Source of the DNA: Liolophura sinensis
Lineage: Eukaryota; Mollusca; Polyplacophora; Chitonida; Chitonidae
Direction: 5' to 3'
DNA length: 64,000 nt
Assembly: GCF_032854445.1 (NCBI RefSeq)
Contig: NC_088306.1
Coordinates: forward strand, 7,129,924-7,193,923
Shown: positions 1-11,086 of the stretch, in pieces
Layout of the letters: each line of letters begins with the position of its first letter
How positions within the stretch are numbered: the first letter of the stretch is position 1
The notes under the pieces: generated by a model
Told to the model about the DNA's origin: nothing
Database searches by the model: none
What the model saw: the letters and a program-made list of their open reading frames with translations, nothing else
Position numbers and translations under genes: made by a program

Positions 1-1170
1 CGCTCTCCTTTCAGGCTGTGTGATCTTGTCAATAGCTTCCGACCACGTGATGTATAATGCACAATGCTGCCTACTCTTCGGATTAATAAGCAGAGTAATT
101 AGACTTCGCATGACACCATGGAGATAATCACATGACTCAGAAAATTACCAGCCGATTTGGCTTCTCATAAGTAACGGAGAACCGCTGTGGATTAACAGGG
201 AAACTTCCGCGAGCAACGGCTTAATTCCCGTTTACAATGGCTGCCTAACAACCGCCTAATGAGGAAAATGTCGTCTAAATAGCGCGAGGGCTGCGCCGAT
301 AGAAAATTGGAGGAATTTTATCAATGCACAGTAATAAACCGACAAGCCAATTAAATAATTTGGCAAACTATTGGCTGTTGTCACTCACTGTATCATACCT
401 TCAATCAGCTACTCAGAATCCGTGATCATAACTCATTTGGTCATTCAATTACATTTATACAACAAACCATACGTCTTGATGTATTTAAGAATGTATTTTG
501 TTTTTCAATCTGGGTATGCTTCTTGGGTGAAAATTTACCTTGATATTTAGAACAAAATTTTAAAATGGCGTGTTAAACAGTTCAGAGGTTCAACGCAATA
601 TATCCTCATATTGCACGTTTATATGATTTAAAAACATTTGGAATTAGTAAAAAATGGCCAACCTTCGGTAGGTTATGCTTCGGGAAGAACGTGAAGTCTC
701 TAGGAAACTCAGGGGAGACAACTGTGTTTTTTTTTTGTATTCAGTGTATATAATTACACCAGTATTTTACTGGATACCTGTACAGGACTGTGTGTGACCG
801 TATACTCTCGAAACTGCCATGTTAGATAAAAACTTGAAAATGATACATTCAGCATTTCGGTTGTGGTGGTGGACCAATAGCATTTATAACACTTCCGGTT
901 TCCTTCATCCATTACACACCTTCATACTTCGAATTTTACATTTAGTAAGGTGTTACAGCTCAGTAAGGTTGATAAATATTAGCCGGCGGCTACAAAGTAC
1001 AGGTAGTTCGGTAGTTCAGTAAGCTCTATATAAATGTCTAGCCCCCCATGTATGTTTTAACCTGCTGCTATACGCTAGACCCCCCCCCCCTTAATCCTCT
1101 GACTCTCTTTATAACGTCCTACTCTTCTCCTCAGTCTGTCATTGATATCTTATCTGTATTCATATATGTC
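1..1170. other. Unassigned intergenic sequence
   Basis: No gene, RNA or repeat is recognised. The open frames are short and chance-like. A run of C lies near 1080-1090. The stretch is upstream of the CNG channel exon and is taken as intergenic or as upstream intron. Confidence 0.5.
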
Positions 1171-1411
1171 TTTATTTATTCATTTATTAATTTGATTGGT
1201 GTTTTAAGCCGTACTCAAGAATATTTCAGTTATGCTATGACGGCCAGCATTATGGTGGGATTAAACCGTGCTGAGCCCGGTAGAAACACACAACCATCCG
1301 CAGGTTGTTGACAGACATTCCCACTTACAGCCGGAGAGGAAGCCAGCATAAGCTGGACTTGAACTGACAGCGACTTCATTGGTAGGAGGCTCCTGGGTCA
1401 TATCACATTAC
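1171..1411 (-). mobile_element. SINE family A copy, tRNA head truncated
   Basis: This matches the other family A copies: a T-rich (TTTA)n start, then the block reading GGTGTTTTAAGCCGTACTCA, then the CCATCCGCAGGTTG block. In this orientation it is the reverse complement of the element. The tRNA-like head, expected beyond about 1411, is missing or too decayed to see. No clear target-site duplication is visible. Confidence 0.85.
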
Positions 1412-2369
1412 ATTTCGTATGTATTTATATATACAACATATATTTTGTATGGTACACTTACATTTTCCATGTTTATGTCATGTGGCTTAGCCAAGCAACT
1501 ACTTTTTCTTATTATTGTTTTTTTTAACACATCAAAACGTATTCTTCAAAAGGTCTAAAAGAACTTCCATCGTTCGAGTAAGTCGTCCACTTCGCCACGG
1601 GACATGTCATTACAACTTGAATTGCCCCCCAGCCCCACCCCCGCTCCTCCAACCACCACCCCCCACCCATCCCCACCAGTTCAGTATGCTGTGTAGTCTT
1701 TTGTACAGTCCTGCCTTTGTCATGAGGTTTTTTGGGTAAAATGGCATAAATCAGATATTACAGGTGAATATTTGCATCTCAGCTTGGGCACGAGTCAGCA
1801 TTGCGCTGCAAAATGTACCCGGTAGCATGGAAAGGGCGGCATGTACAGTGAAAAACATTATAAAGAGTATGACAGGGAACGAGAAGGCAAGGTCATTTCT
1901 TTTCTCCCGATATACTATGCGGGGAAAGAGACAGGCGTTGATAATCAGCTGGGAAACCATCACTTACCTCCCCCACAAGGCGGGCTAGAAGCTACAAAGG
2001 TGGAACACCTGTATAGTCGATTGGCTTCAGGGGTTTAGATATGAGAAGATCGTAACATCGACAGTTATGGCCATTAATCATTTTAATATAACAGCGGCGA
2101 GGGCGGGCTCTAGCCTCGGTTGACACGAGATCAATTCTAACAGGGCATGTGGTGTCGCGCACTGGGACCCCTATTAATGTATGGACTGCTTTTATTGAAA
2201 ATTAAATCGTCTTCTGCTAAATATGATTTATTTCGAAACGCCATGTGGCACGGGAAGATTTAATTATGAATTGTACAAAGAGTTTGGCGCATGTTATAGG
2301 ACAGGCTGAGATTTATATGAGATGATTTTATGTAGTGTACTTGTTCAGGTACTGGACACTATCTGCCAA
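1412..2369. other. Unassigned sequence with a C-rich tract
   Basis: Nothing is recognised apart from a pyrimidine-rich, mostly C tract at about 1625-1680. Short overlapping open frames on both strands at 1750-2040 have no recognisable content. Confidence 0.45.
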
Positions 2370-2735
2370 ACGGTGCGAAGCTGTGGTTTATGCCTGTTGG
2401 ATACTACCTAGCGACTAATGACGCAGGTTCAAATCCCATTCCCGTTTGTTAAACCGTGGGTTTAGGTCAGGAGGGGTTTGCCAGTCAACTGACAAGGTGT
2501 GGAGGCTTCTCTTTGTATGATTCCGTCCTATTTTCATGCTTTATATACTTTGTGAGGTCTTTGGTCGTCCGTGTCAAACGTGGTTTTGGGAATTGACCTT
2601 GCGAGTATTGGCCTGGAACGTCCATTTTGGTTGACGGCTGGTATACGAATGTCTGTTTCCTCCTCCGGGAAACCGGTAAATAAAACGCTCATAAATTCGA
2701 AGTCAAATGCCAAAGAAGTGAATAGATAAGAGTAG
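2370..2735 (+). mobile_element. SINE family D, near full length
   Basis: The element has a tRNA-like 5' part with a B-box (GTTCAAATC, 2427-2435), then a conserved body ending in GGCTGGTATACGAATG near 2640, then an A-rich tail. The body recurs at 2895, 12550, 15185, 27885, 42530 and 58865. It lies in a tandem duplication with the copy at 2895-3175. Confidence 0.75.
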
Positions 2736-2894
2736 AGGGGTTATGGCTGACAGGGTATCACTGTAAAGGTGGCATCCTGGTAAATGTGACAAATATTTGA
2801 TACCCGCGCTAACCAAAGAGCAAAACAAGTATATGGTGTCCAAAACCGCGTCATTAGCGTAGGACATTCCCTGTGCCTCACAGAACATCACTAA
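2736..2894. repeat. Spacer of a roughly 438-bp tandem duplication
   Basis: The sequence just after the first SINE D copy (TCACTGTAAAGGT and flanks) is repeated after the second copy at about 3190. The SINE plus its flank was therefore probably duplicated together. Confidence 0.55.
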
Positions 2895-3175
2895 AAACTG
2901 TTGTCTGCCTCTGCGTGACCCGTCCTAACTTTGCATTTCGTATACTTTCTTAGTACTTGGTTCTTTGTGTTAAACGTCGTTTTGGGCATTGGCCTTCTGA
3001 TTATTCACCCAGAACGTCATTTTTGGTTGATGGCTGGTATAGGAATGTGGTATGGATCTCCGAGCTTTACCGGTTTCTTCTGCCGGAAAACCTGATTGTC
3101 GCCAAGTGAAAGAAATTTTCGTAATCACGAAGTTAGATGCCAAGGAAATAAATGAATAAATAAATAAATAAGAGC
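2895..3175 (+). mobile_element. SINE family D, second copy with (AAAT)n tail
   Basis: The body aligns with 2524-2735 and ends in a clean (AAAT)n-type tail at 3150-3173. The tRNA-like head is not clear here. The copy is offset about 438 bp from the first. Confidence 0.75.
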
Positions 3176-3790
3176 AGTGGGATTACAAAATGTCACTGTA
3201 AAAGGTACTCTAGAAATACATTTGGGTACATGGGCTGAATGTTTGATATCTCTGAGAACTGAAGAGTACTTATATCTGACAATGTCTTATTGTCTTATAT
3301 CTATAACGGTAGAAGAGTATGGGTGTCTGAAGGCTGAGAGGGTGTCAACATCGCCTTGTTGTGAATGTGCCTAATGTTTGGTGGTACCTATAACCGTGTC
3401 TGCTGCATGTACCCAACAGGGGGTCATCATAGAAATAGTTTCTTAGTAATATGGCAATTGGTTAATTATCCTCACAACAGTAGAAAAGGTGTGTTGATGA
3501 ATATATGCATATAGATATAACCGTTTTGTAGGTGTTTCAAATTTTGTGTGGTTTTTTCTGTTAATAACCTTATAAAAGCAAAATGCGTGAATGACAGCTG
3601 ATAGGATGTCACTGTAGAATCAACGTATTCGTATATGTACCAGATGTTTGATAATTCTAGTAGCAGTAAAGCGACATAAAAGACCATGTCAATCTGAGTA
3701 AAAGCCATAGCAGCGAAGAAAGTGCAGTGCCTCGTAAATGGTCACATCTAAAACGTTTACCTCATTTAGGACAAAACGAATAACTGATGT
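3176..3790. repeat. Degenerate local repeats
   Basis: A motif of roughly 60 bp, beginning GTGTCA or GTCACTGTA and ending around ATGTTTGATA or ATGTTTGGTGG, occurs near 3190, 3328 and 3600, and also at 2745. The copies are strongly diverged. No coding content is recognised. Confidence 0.45.
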
Positions 3791-4890
3791 CTGACAGCGT
3801 CTTCCGATTAAGTGTGAAAAACATCTGAAAACGTACTGTAAGTCTTCAACTTTTTTTCTTTAAGCCTTTAAAGCACTTTTTCCAGTGGAATTTACAATCA
3901 GTATGAAAATGAATGTTTCAAAGTATTGGTCACAGGTCAGTTGAAAAGGTAGAAGAATGAAGGTTTGGACCTTCATTCTGACACACTAATCGTCTAAATG
4001 GAGCGAGCTATAGGTGTTTCCTAGTGGTTATAGTCCTACAGGAGGACAAGCCTCGAGACATATGCTGACATGATGTATAGCTCGAAGAAGTTTGTCTTAT
4101 CGAAAATCCGGATGCTAAATTATTAATTTTCCCGGTGGCCCATCTTTAGACTAATCCAGGAACTAGGCGTTAGCTAGATAATCAGATCGATTTTGCTTAC
4201 GGGTCAATCCGTTCAGCTAATCACAAACAAAATGGGGATTAGCTCATTACGAGTTGAGGGTTTTTTTTATTGCTTGCCCTTGTCAGTTCGTGTCACGCGT
4301 TCTTTCCTTCTCAACAGCACAATAGCTGTGTACTGACGGAAGGGCAACCATTGTGTGATTATAGACCGCATCGCCGATTTATCTTGACACTGATTGGTTG
4401 GTTGCCAGTATAAGCCTGCTATTTTGTGTTCGCGTGCGGCCAGAATGGCAGTGATTAGCATAACGAGCGAGGAAAACACAGTTGACTTTTGCCATTTTAT
4501 CCACACAAATGCAAGCTTAAAAAAGTGTACTGAAAAAGTAATTATTGGTTGTAGAATATTAAGACAAATTGCCTAAGCGGAAAATTATGACAAACGTAAA
4601 TTTTTTACATGTTTGTTCCAAGATAATGAAGAACACCTCTGAGTTTTATTCAAAATAGAATTTCTGTCGGCATTCCACTTTGGCCGCATGTATTTAAGCT
4701 TAGCTAGCTGCAGAGTACCGACACAATGACTGAATGAGATTTAATTATTTAAGATCTATCAAGAATGTTTTGTCAAGCTCAGACAGTGGCTTGGAGAAAT
4801 TTATTGTAACCAAAGGTAACTTCCAGTATGTTGGAATCACGTTGTTTAGAACTCGACACCGTCAATAATTTCTTTCCTTAATCTTTACTT
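3791..4890. other. Unassigned sequence
   Basis: No gene or repeat is recognised. Opposing short open frames around 4270-4570 have no family resemblance. Confidence 0.45.
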
Positions 4891-4975
4891 AATCAATTGG
4901 CTCTTTACGCCATACCTAAGTATTTCACTTATACGACAATGGCTTATACGACCATCCGCAGTTTGGTCATGCCAT
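4891..4975 (-). mobile_element. SINE family A remnant
   Basis: Fragments of the A consensus survive (TATTTCACTTATACGAC, then CGACCATCCGCAG) with the middle deleted. Confidence 0.6.
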
Positions 4976-5765
4976 TATTGACGCCGAACATGCATCATTT
5001 CTGATGTGTAAATATCTCGTTTGAATCCTAGATTGTCATTTTTTTACCAGTACTTATAATGTTTGTGTAACGCTTTGTTCAAGAAATGTTTATTCATGTG
5101 ACTGTAATCAAGTGCGCGAAACCTGCTAGGACACGTTGAAAACCACCTTTCTTTGGCAAGTACTTAACAAACATCCGTACGTAAAGCAGCAGTCGAAGTT
5201 CCGTTAACAACGCGCTTTAATTGGTGAAACGATATGGCAAGTCGGGCCTGCCAGATCTTTAGTTGTTCATTTTGCATTATCCTTTGTTCTAACAATAAAT
5301 CTGCATGCCTCACTTTAATTGGATCGTTGGTAAATAGTCACGATGAGCCATATGTGTGCTCCAAAACGAATATAGGTGTGTTAAATTTGAACAAGCACGC
5401 CGGGTTGTTTGAAGGGTTTATTGTTACACACCTTCCGATCGGAACAACTGATTAATTAGGGTTGGAATGCTGATGAAAGTTTTAATTAGAGGCGATGGTG
5501 AAGTAAAAGACACGTTCGGCCTGTAGCACACCTGTCTGTTTTACTGATTACGTAATCTAACGGTGTGGTAACGTTAACCTGTACTCCACGGGCATTGATT
5601 TCTGATAGACCCGTGCCTGCTCGATGCTGAGGTATAATAGATGTCACTCGTCGTATCTGTATTGCTCAGTTAGGTAAAGAAAATATGGTGCAGTTTATGC
5701 GACTTAAATCCCGCGTGATGCGCTCACATGCAAAATGCATATACGTGCGAACCGCACTCGAAATT
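4976..5765. other. Unassigned sequence
   Basis: Nothing is recognised. A 73-codon frame at 5234-5455 begins with ATG but shows no known motif. Confidence 0.4.
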
Positions 5766-5777
5766 GTTCCGTAGATA

Positions 5778-5822
5778 GCGCGCTGCCACAAGCCTTATGG
5801 TTGCGAGTTCAAATCTCATTCA
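5778..5822 (+). repeat. tRNA-like SINE head or tRNA pseudogene
   Basis: A B-box matching GWTCRANNC (GTTCAAATC) lies downstream of a weak A-box-like stretch. A complete cloverleaf cannot be drawn, so this is not called a tRNA gene. Confidence 0.35.
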
Positions 5823-5829
5823 AATCTTT

Positions 5830-7139
5830 TTTTTTTCATTGCTTTGATTTCGAAGTTTAAGAACATAACTGGGACATAGTAAATTTGGTAAAAAAAACTT
5901 ATTTGGGTTACATAATGTCGACAACACAATAGCTTGTTCGCACCACGTCATGTCCTGTTCAACATAAGATCTCATTTGTTCAATATAATGTCACGTTCGT
6001 GGGACATCACATCTTGTTGGGACGAGTAATTAGTCAACTGAAATACATGATACCGTGCGCATGTTCCTTCTTTTCTGTTCTATTAAGCACCAAAAGTCAC
6101 TACCAGACATTCGCCATACACACCCACCAAATTAAACCAAGCAAACACCACCAACCAACTAATCAGTTACGAAACTCGTCGATTTTTCGACATATCTGCC
6201 CAACCCTCTAGTCGTCTGTTTCGTTCATATTTATATCATGTATTATAATTCCCCAAAAGATATTTCGATATAAGAAAGATGTTTTGAGATTTGAAAAGAA
6301 AAAAAAATACCTGTGCCATCACTAATAGTAATATGTTGTGGTACTTATTTGCCTCTCAAAGTACACTTTTTGGGCGAGATATCAGGTTATTTACAATAGT
6401 CCGTCCCATACGACCCGCAACACCAGGTCAGCTTATCTTGGATCCTAATACATGTACTGTCGGTAAATGTCATAAGACCTTATCCACATCACAGTCTATT
6501 GGAAGCCAGACTGTGCAAATAACGGGAAGATATACAAGTTCGTGTATTAACCTGTGATGTTTCCAGTCGTAATAGCATCAGCGGACCTATGCTATCGGAC
6601 GGACTAGGATCGTTGTTTGACCGTGCTGGCAGTCCCCTTTCTTTATTAGATATTAGACTGTGTGCTAAAGGTACAAATTCGCCTAACGCAGTGCGTCAGT
6701 AAGTGCTTGAATAGAAATGAGCGCATGCGTGGTCTTCGTAAGCTGGGCTCCTTTGCTGCTTTTATAATTTGTGCCTAGCAGATTAATTCATGATTTATCG
6801 TTGCGACAATCAGATCCACTAATGATAACGTCTTGATTTGATTAGTTATTTTCCATCTGACTGTTTACTTTCATGATTATTTAATTTTTTAATCAATTTA
6901 TTTGATTCTTTTGTTAACGCCATGAGTTTTTCCTTCATGCGATGGTAGTCGAATATTTCATGACTGCCTTTTCGTCTACTTTTCTTTGTTTTCGACTGTG
7001 GCCTTTAGTATGGGAAATTTGTCCTGTAGCTGTCGAGGGACAGTGTTTGGCTCCGGGCATTCACCGGTTTCCTTCACCCCCCACAGTCAAACATCCGTTT
7101 ACTCCTACACAATGCATGTTGTTGTAATGTGATTGTATG
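5830..7139. other. Unassigned sequence
   Basis: No gene or known repeat is recognised. Open frames are short and lack family features. Confidence 0.45.
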
Positions 7140-7412
7140 TTAAATGTGATGGCGACACAGCGTGTTGAGTAATTTTAGATCGGCGATGTCTCATAAATTG
7201 CAATTAACATCACTGCATTTTTTTTACCTAATTCTGCTTAAGCCATTGTGCTATGAGGCGTGTAAATGGCTACCATTTACGCATTTACATGAATAGTTAG
7301 AATAAAACCTTGGCCGATGTAAAGTGACAGAGTGCCGTATTTCACCGGTTACGTGTAAACATTTGCAAGCTATCACACTGTCGTCGCTGTTCTGGTCTTA
7401 CTGTCTATGGTG
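7140..7412 (+). mobile_element. Dispersed repeat family E
   Basis: A roughly 270-bp block recurs in the same order at 15520, 26521 and 53296, and inverted at 13290, 23590, 42620, 47368 and 63065. Landmarks are a start near GTTAAATGTGATGGC, a middle part TTCTGCTTAAGCCATTGTGC, and an end CACACTGTCGTCGCTG. No tRNA boxes or coding capacity are visible, so the class (MITE or SINE-like) is unknown. Confidence 0.75.
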
Positions 7413-8829
7413 TACGTCTTCAATTATATAAATTAAAAATGAAATAAATAGGTAAAATAGCTTGTGTATGTTAAATTTTGCATGGAACTTGTTCAGAAAA
7501 GGTAGTCTTCTGTCAGTTTAATAGAGCAGTTATCTGGTTACACCGTTACACCTGTTGATATGACAGAACAGAACTGTTATGTAGAGCACAATAGCATTGT
7601 ATATAATAACATAGTCTATTATGCCAACGCTGAGAAAAGATGGTCGTCTTTTCAATTTAACTGATTAACTTTAAACGTTTTTTGCACATGTTTCTTCAGT
7701 TTTGTTATGGGATACCAAGGGTTCATTTCTTTCTTCTCTTGCTAACGACGGCTTTCACAGAAATACCTGGAATGTTGCTGAGAGATGCATGTCCATCAAT
7801 AGTTATTACATAAATCGACCCGTTTTATATAGACCGTCTATAAATTACGTTACGTAATTGAAAGGAACATGAATACTAAGCAGTACACTTGGTCGATACG
7901 CAAACATTCCCTGAACTCCTTGCTTAACAATAAAACAATAAATTTCAATATCCGTGTTTAATTATGAATCATTCTTTGAGACATTTTAAGACTGAACATT
8001 TTAAAATGTGTTCACCATCCAATGTGTTGGAAAAAGTGGAAAGCACATCTATATAGGAATAATGGCTGAAACATAGATAATGTGGAAATGTCTACAGTTT
8101 GCTTTTCTTTGGAAATATTGTGGTGTGTTGTCAGTGAATATCAAAGTTGCTGTGTGTGCTATGAAAGATTTAATTAGGAGCAAGTCGTTGAGGTGTGTCT
8201 TTGAAAAATAGGTAGTATTCCGTGTAGACAAATCCACATAGAGCTTGAGATAGTTGATAATTGAGCCAGGCGGTGACTAGACAAAACCTCGGTTGACCTA
8301 AAGTCACTTAAAACCCCGTGGTTTCACTAAAAATGCATTATGCATTAAGCCTTGGGAAAGCTTTGGTACTTTTGTGGACCGAGCCAGAAGCACGGGGCTT
8401 GCTGGAGCCGCTGGCAGTGGAAAACAGGGCGGGAGAAAGCGGTGGCCTGACCGTGGGAACGTTGCCGTATAATGGACCACGAATATAATCTCTCGGTCTT
8501 ACTAATGATTTGTGCAACCTAGATTTTAAGGAGAGAAAACCAAAATAATAAGTAAACAAGATGCTTGTGGTCCTTTTTATGCGAAAATAGTCAATCAGCC
8601 AAATTATTCCTGTGCAGTGTTTTGATTCTGACACATTCCTTGAGCAATATGAGATTTGGAGGACAGAATACCTAGAAATAAATCGACAAGGTATGTGTGT
8701 TTTTGTTTCGCTTTTCTCTTGAGGCCAATGTTCCCTGGTTATCGGTTGCTCCAGTAGAGTGTGATGCGGAACTATGGCTAAAGCTGCCGACAGATCTTGG
8801 GTCGTCCATATGTTATTGAACATCGTCTA
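7413..8829. other. Unassigned sequence
   Basis: Possible family E scraps lie near 7500-7560. A 161-codon minus-strand frame at 8338-8823 has no recognisable domain and is not called as a gene. Confidence 0.4.
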
Positions 8830-9170
8830 CAGCAGCCTGATGTAATGTCAAAATTTCCAGGCGTGCGCGGCGCGTAGGGTGACAGCCGAATAACGAGTTC
8901 CCATTATCTGTGCGGTAAGAGAAAGCTGACGGCGGTCCGCAAGGTACTGACCGCATTCCTCCGCACTGTTCGCTAGTCACCGCCGTATTGACGTATCCAA
9001 TAGGCTCTATCCGTACGGATTGATCGAGAGGCCGGCCCCTTGGCCGCCTCTCCTTATGCAGAGCCACGCGTGCTTACGCTGAGACACAATCACGTAGTGT
9101 CTGTGCGCGGACCAAATGTGAACAACGGGATTTACTAAATGATCTCTTTTTCTTTGCTGTCTCTCGCCAG
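8830..9170 (+). promoter_or_regulatory. CpG-rich region upstream of the channel exon
   Basis: This stretch is visibly richer in G, C and CG dinucleotides than the AT-rich surroundings. It ends at the splice acceptor at 9169-9170. It may hold an upstream exon or promoter-proximal sequence. No TATA box or initiator can be assigned with confidence. Confidence 0.4.
9131..9170 (+). other. Predicted 3' splice acceptor
   Basis: A branch-point-like TTTACTAAAT (9131-9140) is followed by a pyrimidine tract (9142-9166) and CAG at 9168-9170. This is a strong acceptor for an exon starting at 9171, and it implies at least one exon further upstream. Confidence 0.6.
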
Positions 9171-9723
9171 ATAACCCACCAACCAACAGGTTTGGGCTTG
9201 ATTTCCGGATATTCCCAATCGGTAGTGGCTCCCGGACGATCCGGTCAGCGCCGGTGACATTTGTGAACAAACGGAGGGCTAGGAACTATCGACGTAATTT
9301 GCGGGTGCTGGGAGGAATGCGTTTTGTGGCCATTCCTTATGCTCGAGATAAGGGCTGTGTTCGCATCCCCGTCAACAGCCGGGCCTTTGGAGGTTGTATG
9401 TGGCATGGCCATGTTGTCATGTCTAGTACTCTAATCCCAGCGAAGCAGGTGGGTCCGTTAGTATAGCCTGTCCCATTGTATCCATCGACAATAGCACAGC
9501 TGGCACAACTGGAGGTGGCGGCGATAGTCAGTCGGGCTGCAGTCATACAGACAGGCATACGGCGGTTTGGAGTGTTCAATACCGGTACATCCTCGTAGAG
9601 ATATGCCGAATCGTATTTGTCTGTAAAGCCTACCCGTGTCGAGCATGACCGTTCAGTCCTCGTTCAATTATGTGCGGCTGTATTATCGAAAATTGACGGT
9701 GGCCTGTGCGAACAAAGAGGAAG
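9171..9723 (+). other. Probable 5' leader of the CNG channel exon
   Basis: The sequence runs from the predicted acceptor to the channel start codon. In the channel frame there is a TGA at 9694-9696, so this stretch cannot be a simple in-frame extension of the protein. Another frame stays open from 9173 to the stop at 9464-9466. It contains an ATG at 9317 that would make an upstream ORF, and a possible donor (CAG then GTGGGT) at 9449. The leader may therefore be spliced in some transcripts. Confidence 0.45.
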
Positions 9724-11080
9724 ATGACCAGCGTGCTAGCCCGCAGTCGCAAAACCAGCGACACGAGTATCTCGGTGAAGTACACGCCATGCGCTAAAAC
9801 TGAGCCGGCCGAGGAAGAAGACTTGGAGGAAATTGCCATAGTGAGTAAAAATAACGAGAAAGGGTCGATCCGAGATCAAAACGATTCAAATCAAAGCCAT
9901 GAGAGCAGAGATAGCGAGACGGCTGTTACTGCCAACGGACCCCGCATTCTGTCTAACCTCGGGCCATTCCAGTCGCCCTCGGATCGTACGAAACTGATCG
10001 GGGAGAGACTGAGTTCTAGCGGAACGGGAGTCATCAATATCTCATCCCCAGTGTACTCGGGTAAAATCGTGGAGCAAAAATCCAAATCTACTTCCAAGCA
10101 GAGCCTGTTGGAAATCGTGAGTACTAAGCTGGATCGTGTTAAGCAGAGAAACCGGCAGTCTCGGGACGAGGTCACGCTAATGAACAAGACAAGGTCCAGC
10201 GAGACGGTTACATCCAAGGGAATACGCAAACTCCGACGGAAAGAGATCGTAGAGAAGTTTGGCAAAAAAAGCCAGCGCTTCGAGCACTTCGAAACGTCAA
10301 CAACGAGCACAGAAAAGGATGGCTGTAAATGGACGTTTGTGTTCGACCCGTCGGGTCGTCTGTGTTACTGGTGGTCGGCCGTTGTCGGCATAGCCTTCCT
10401 TTACAACTTTTGGGTGATTATTTACAGATACGCGTTTCAGGAAATAGACAGTTCGAATATAGCCTTGTGGTTTACCCTGGATTACAGTGCGGATCTCTTA
10501 TACGTTCTGGATATAGCTTTTCACTTTCGCACCGGATACCTGGACGAGGGTGTTCTTCAGACGGATTCTACAAAGTTAAGGATACACTACATGAATTCGG
10601 CAATGTTCTACATCGATTGCCTGTGTCTTTTACCGTTAGACTTTCTTTACCTGTCTATCGGCTTTTATTCTCTCCTCCGTGGATTTCGTCTGGTGAAAGT
10701 CTACCGTTTCTGGGCATTTTTGGATAGAACAGAACGACACACGAATTTTCCCAATTTCATTCGCACCTGTTCCCTTGTGCATTACTTATTAGCTTTGTTT
10801 CATTGGAATGCTTGTTTATATAAAATTGTCTTAGGAAACAACAACGCCACGTCATGGGCTTTCCCCGAGGATGACGTTGTGTTGAAACAGTACCTTCACG
10901 CTCTTTACTGGAGCACGTTGACCTTTACGAATGTCGGGGGCTTGCCGTCCCCCACGACTATAGAGGATTATCTCTTCGCTGTTTTTGAGCTGATATGTGG
11001 TTTGCTGCTCTTCGCCACAGTTCTCGGCCACATTGCTAACATTGTGGCCAGTGTCAGCGCTGCCAGGAAGGAATTCCAAG
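9724..11080 (+). CDS. CNGL: Cyclic nucleotide-gated channel, CNGL-like, first coding exon
   Basis: This exon encodes a plasma-membrane cation channel subunit opened by cGMP or cAMP; 452 codons plus one base are present. Residues 1-200 are a polar, probably disordered cytoplasmic tail with an acidic patch near 28-40. The membrane domain follows: S1 about 216-234, S2 249-266, S3 293-314, S4 315-334 with spaced Arg/Lys, S5 347-368, pore 390-409 and S6 414-440. The end of S6 and start of the C-linker (VSAARKEFQ) and the S1 lead-in (FVFDPSGRLCYWW) resemble, from memory, insect CNGL more than vertebrate CNGA. ATG 9724 was chosen because it is the first ATG after the in-frame TGA at 9694 and has A at -3. 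Reading stops at a consensus donor in phase 1. The rest of the C-linker and the nucleotide-binding domain must lie on later exons, which were not found here. The filter reads TNVGGLP rather than the usual TIGETP or TIGDLP. Channel identity is near certain; the CNGL subclass is likely. Confidence 0.93.
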
Positions 11081-11086
11081 GTAAGC
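11081..11086 (+). other. 5' splice donor of the channel exon
   Basis: The junction reads CCAAG then GTAAGC. It falls where CNG proteins continue into the C-linker. Reading on instead gives a non-homologous tail ending at a stop near 11250. Confidence 0.85.

Noticed and set aside
8338-9270. Minus-strand genes opposite the CpG-rich leader
   Set aside because: Overlapping frames in different phases arise from GC-rich sequence; no domain is recognised.
9706-9723. Starting the channel at GTG 9706 instead of ATG 9724
   Set aside because: Animals do not normally start at GTG, and 9724 is the first ATG after the in-frame stop at 9694.
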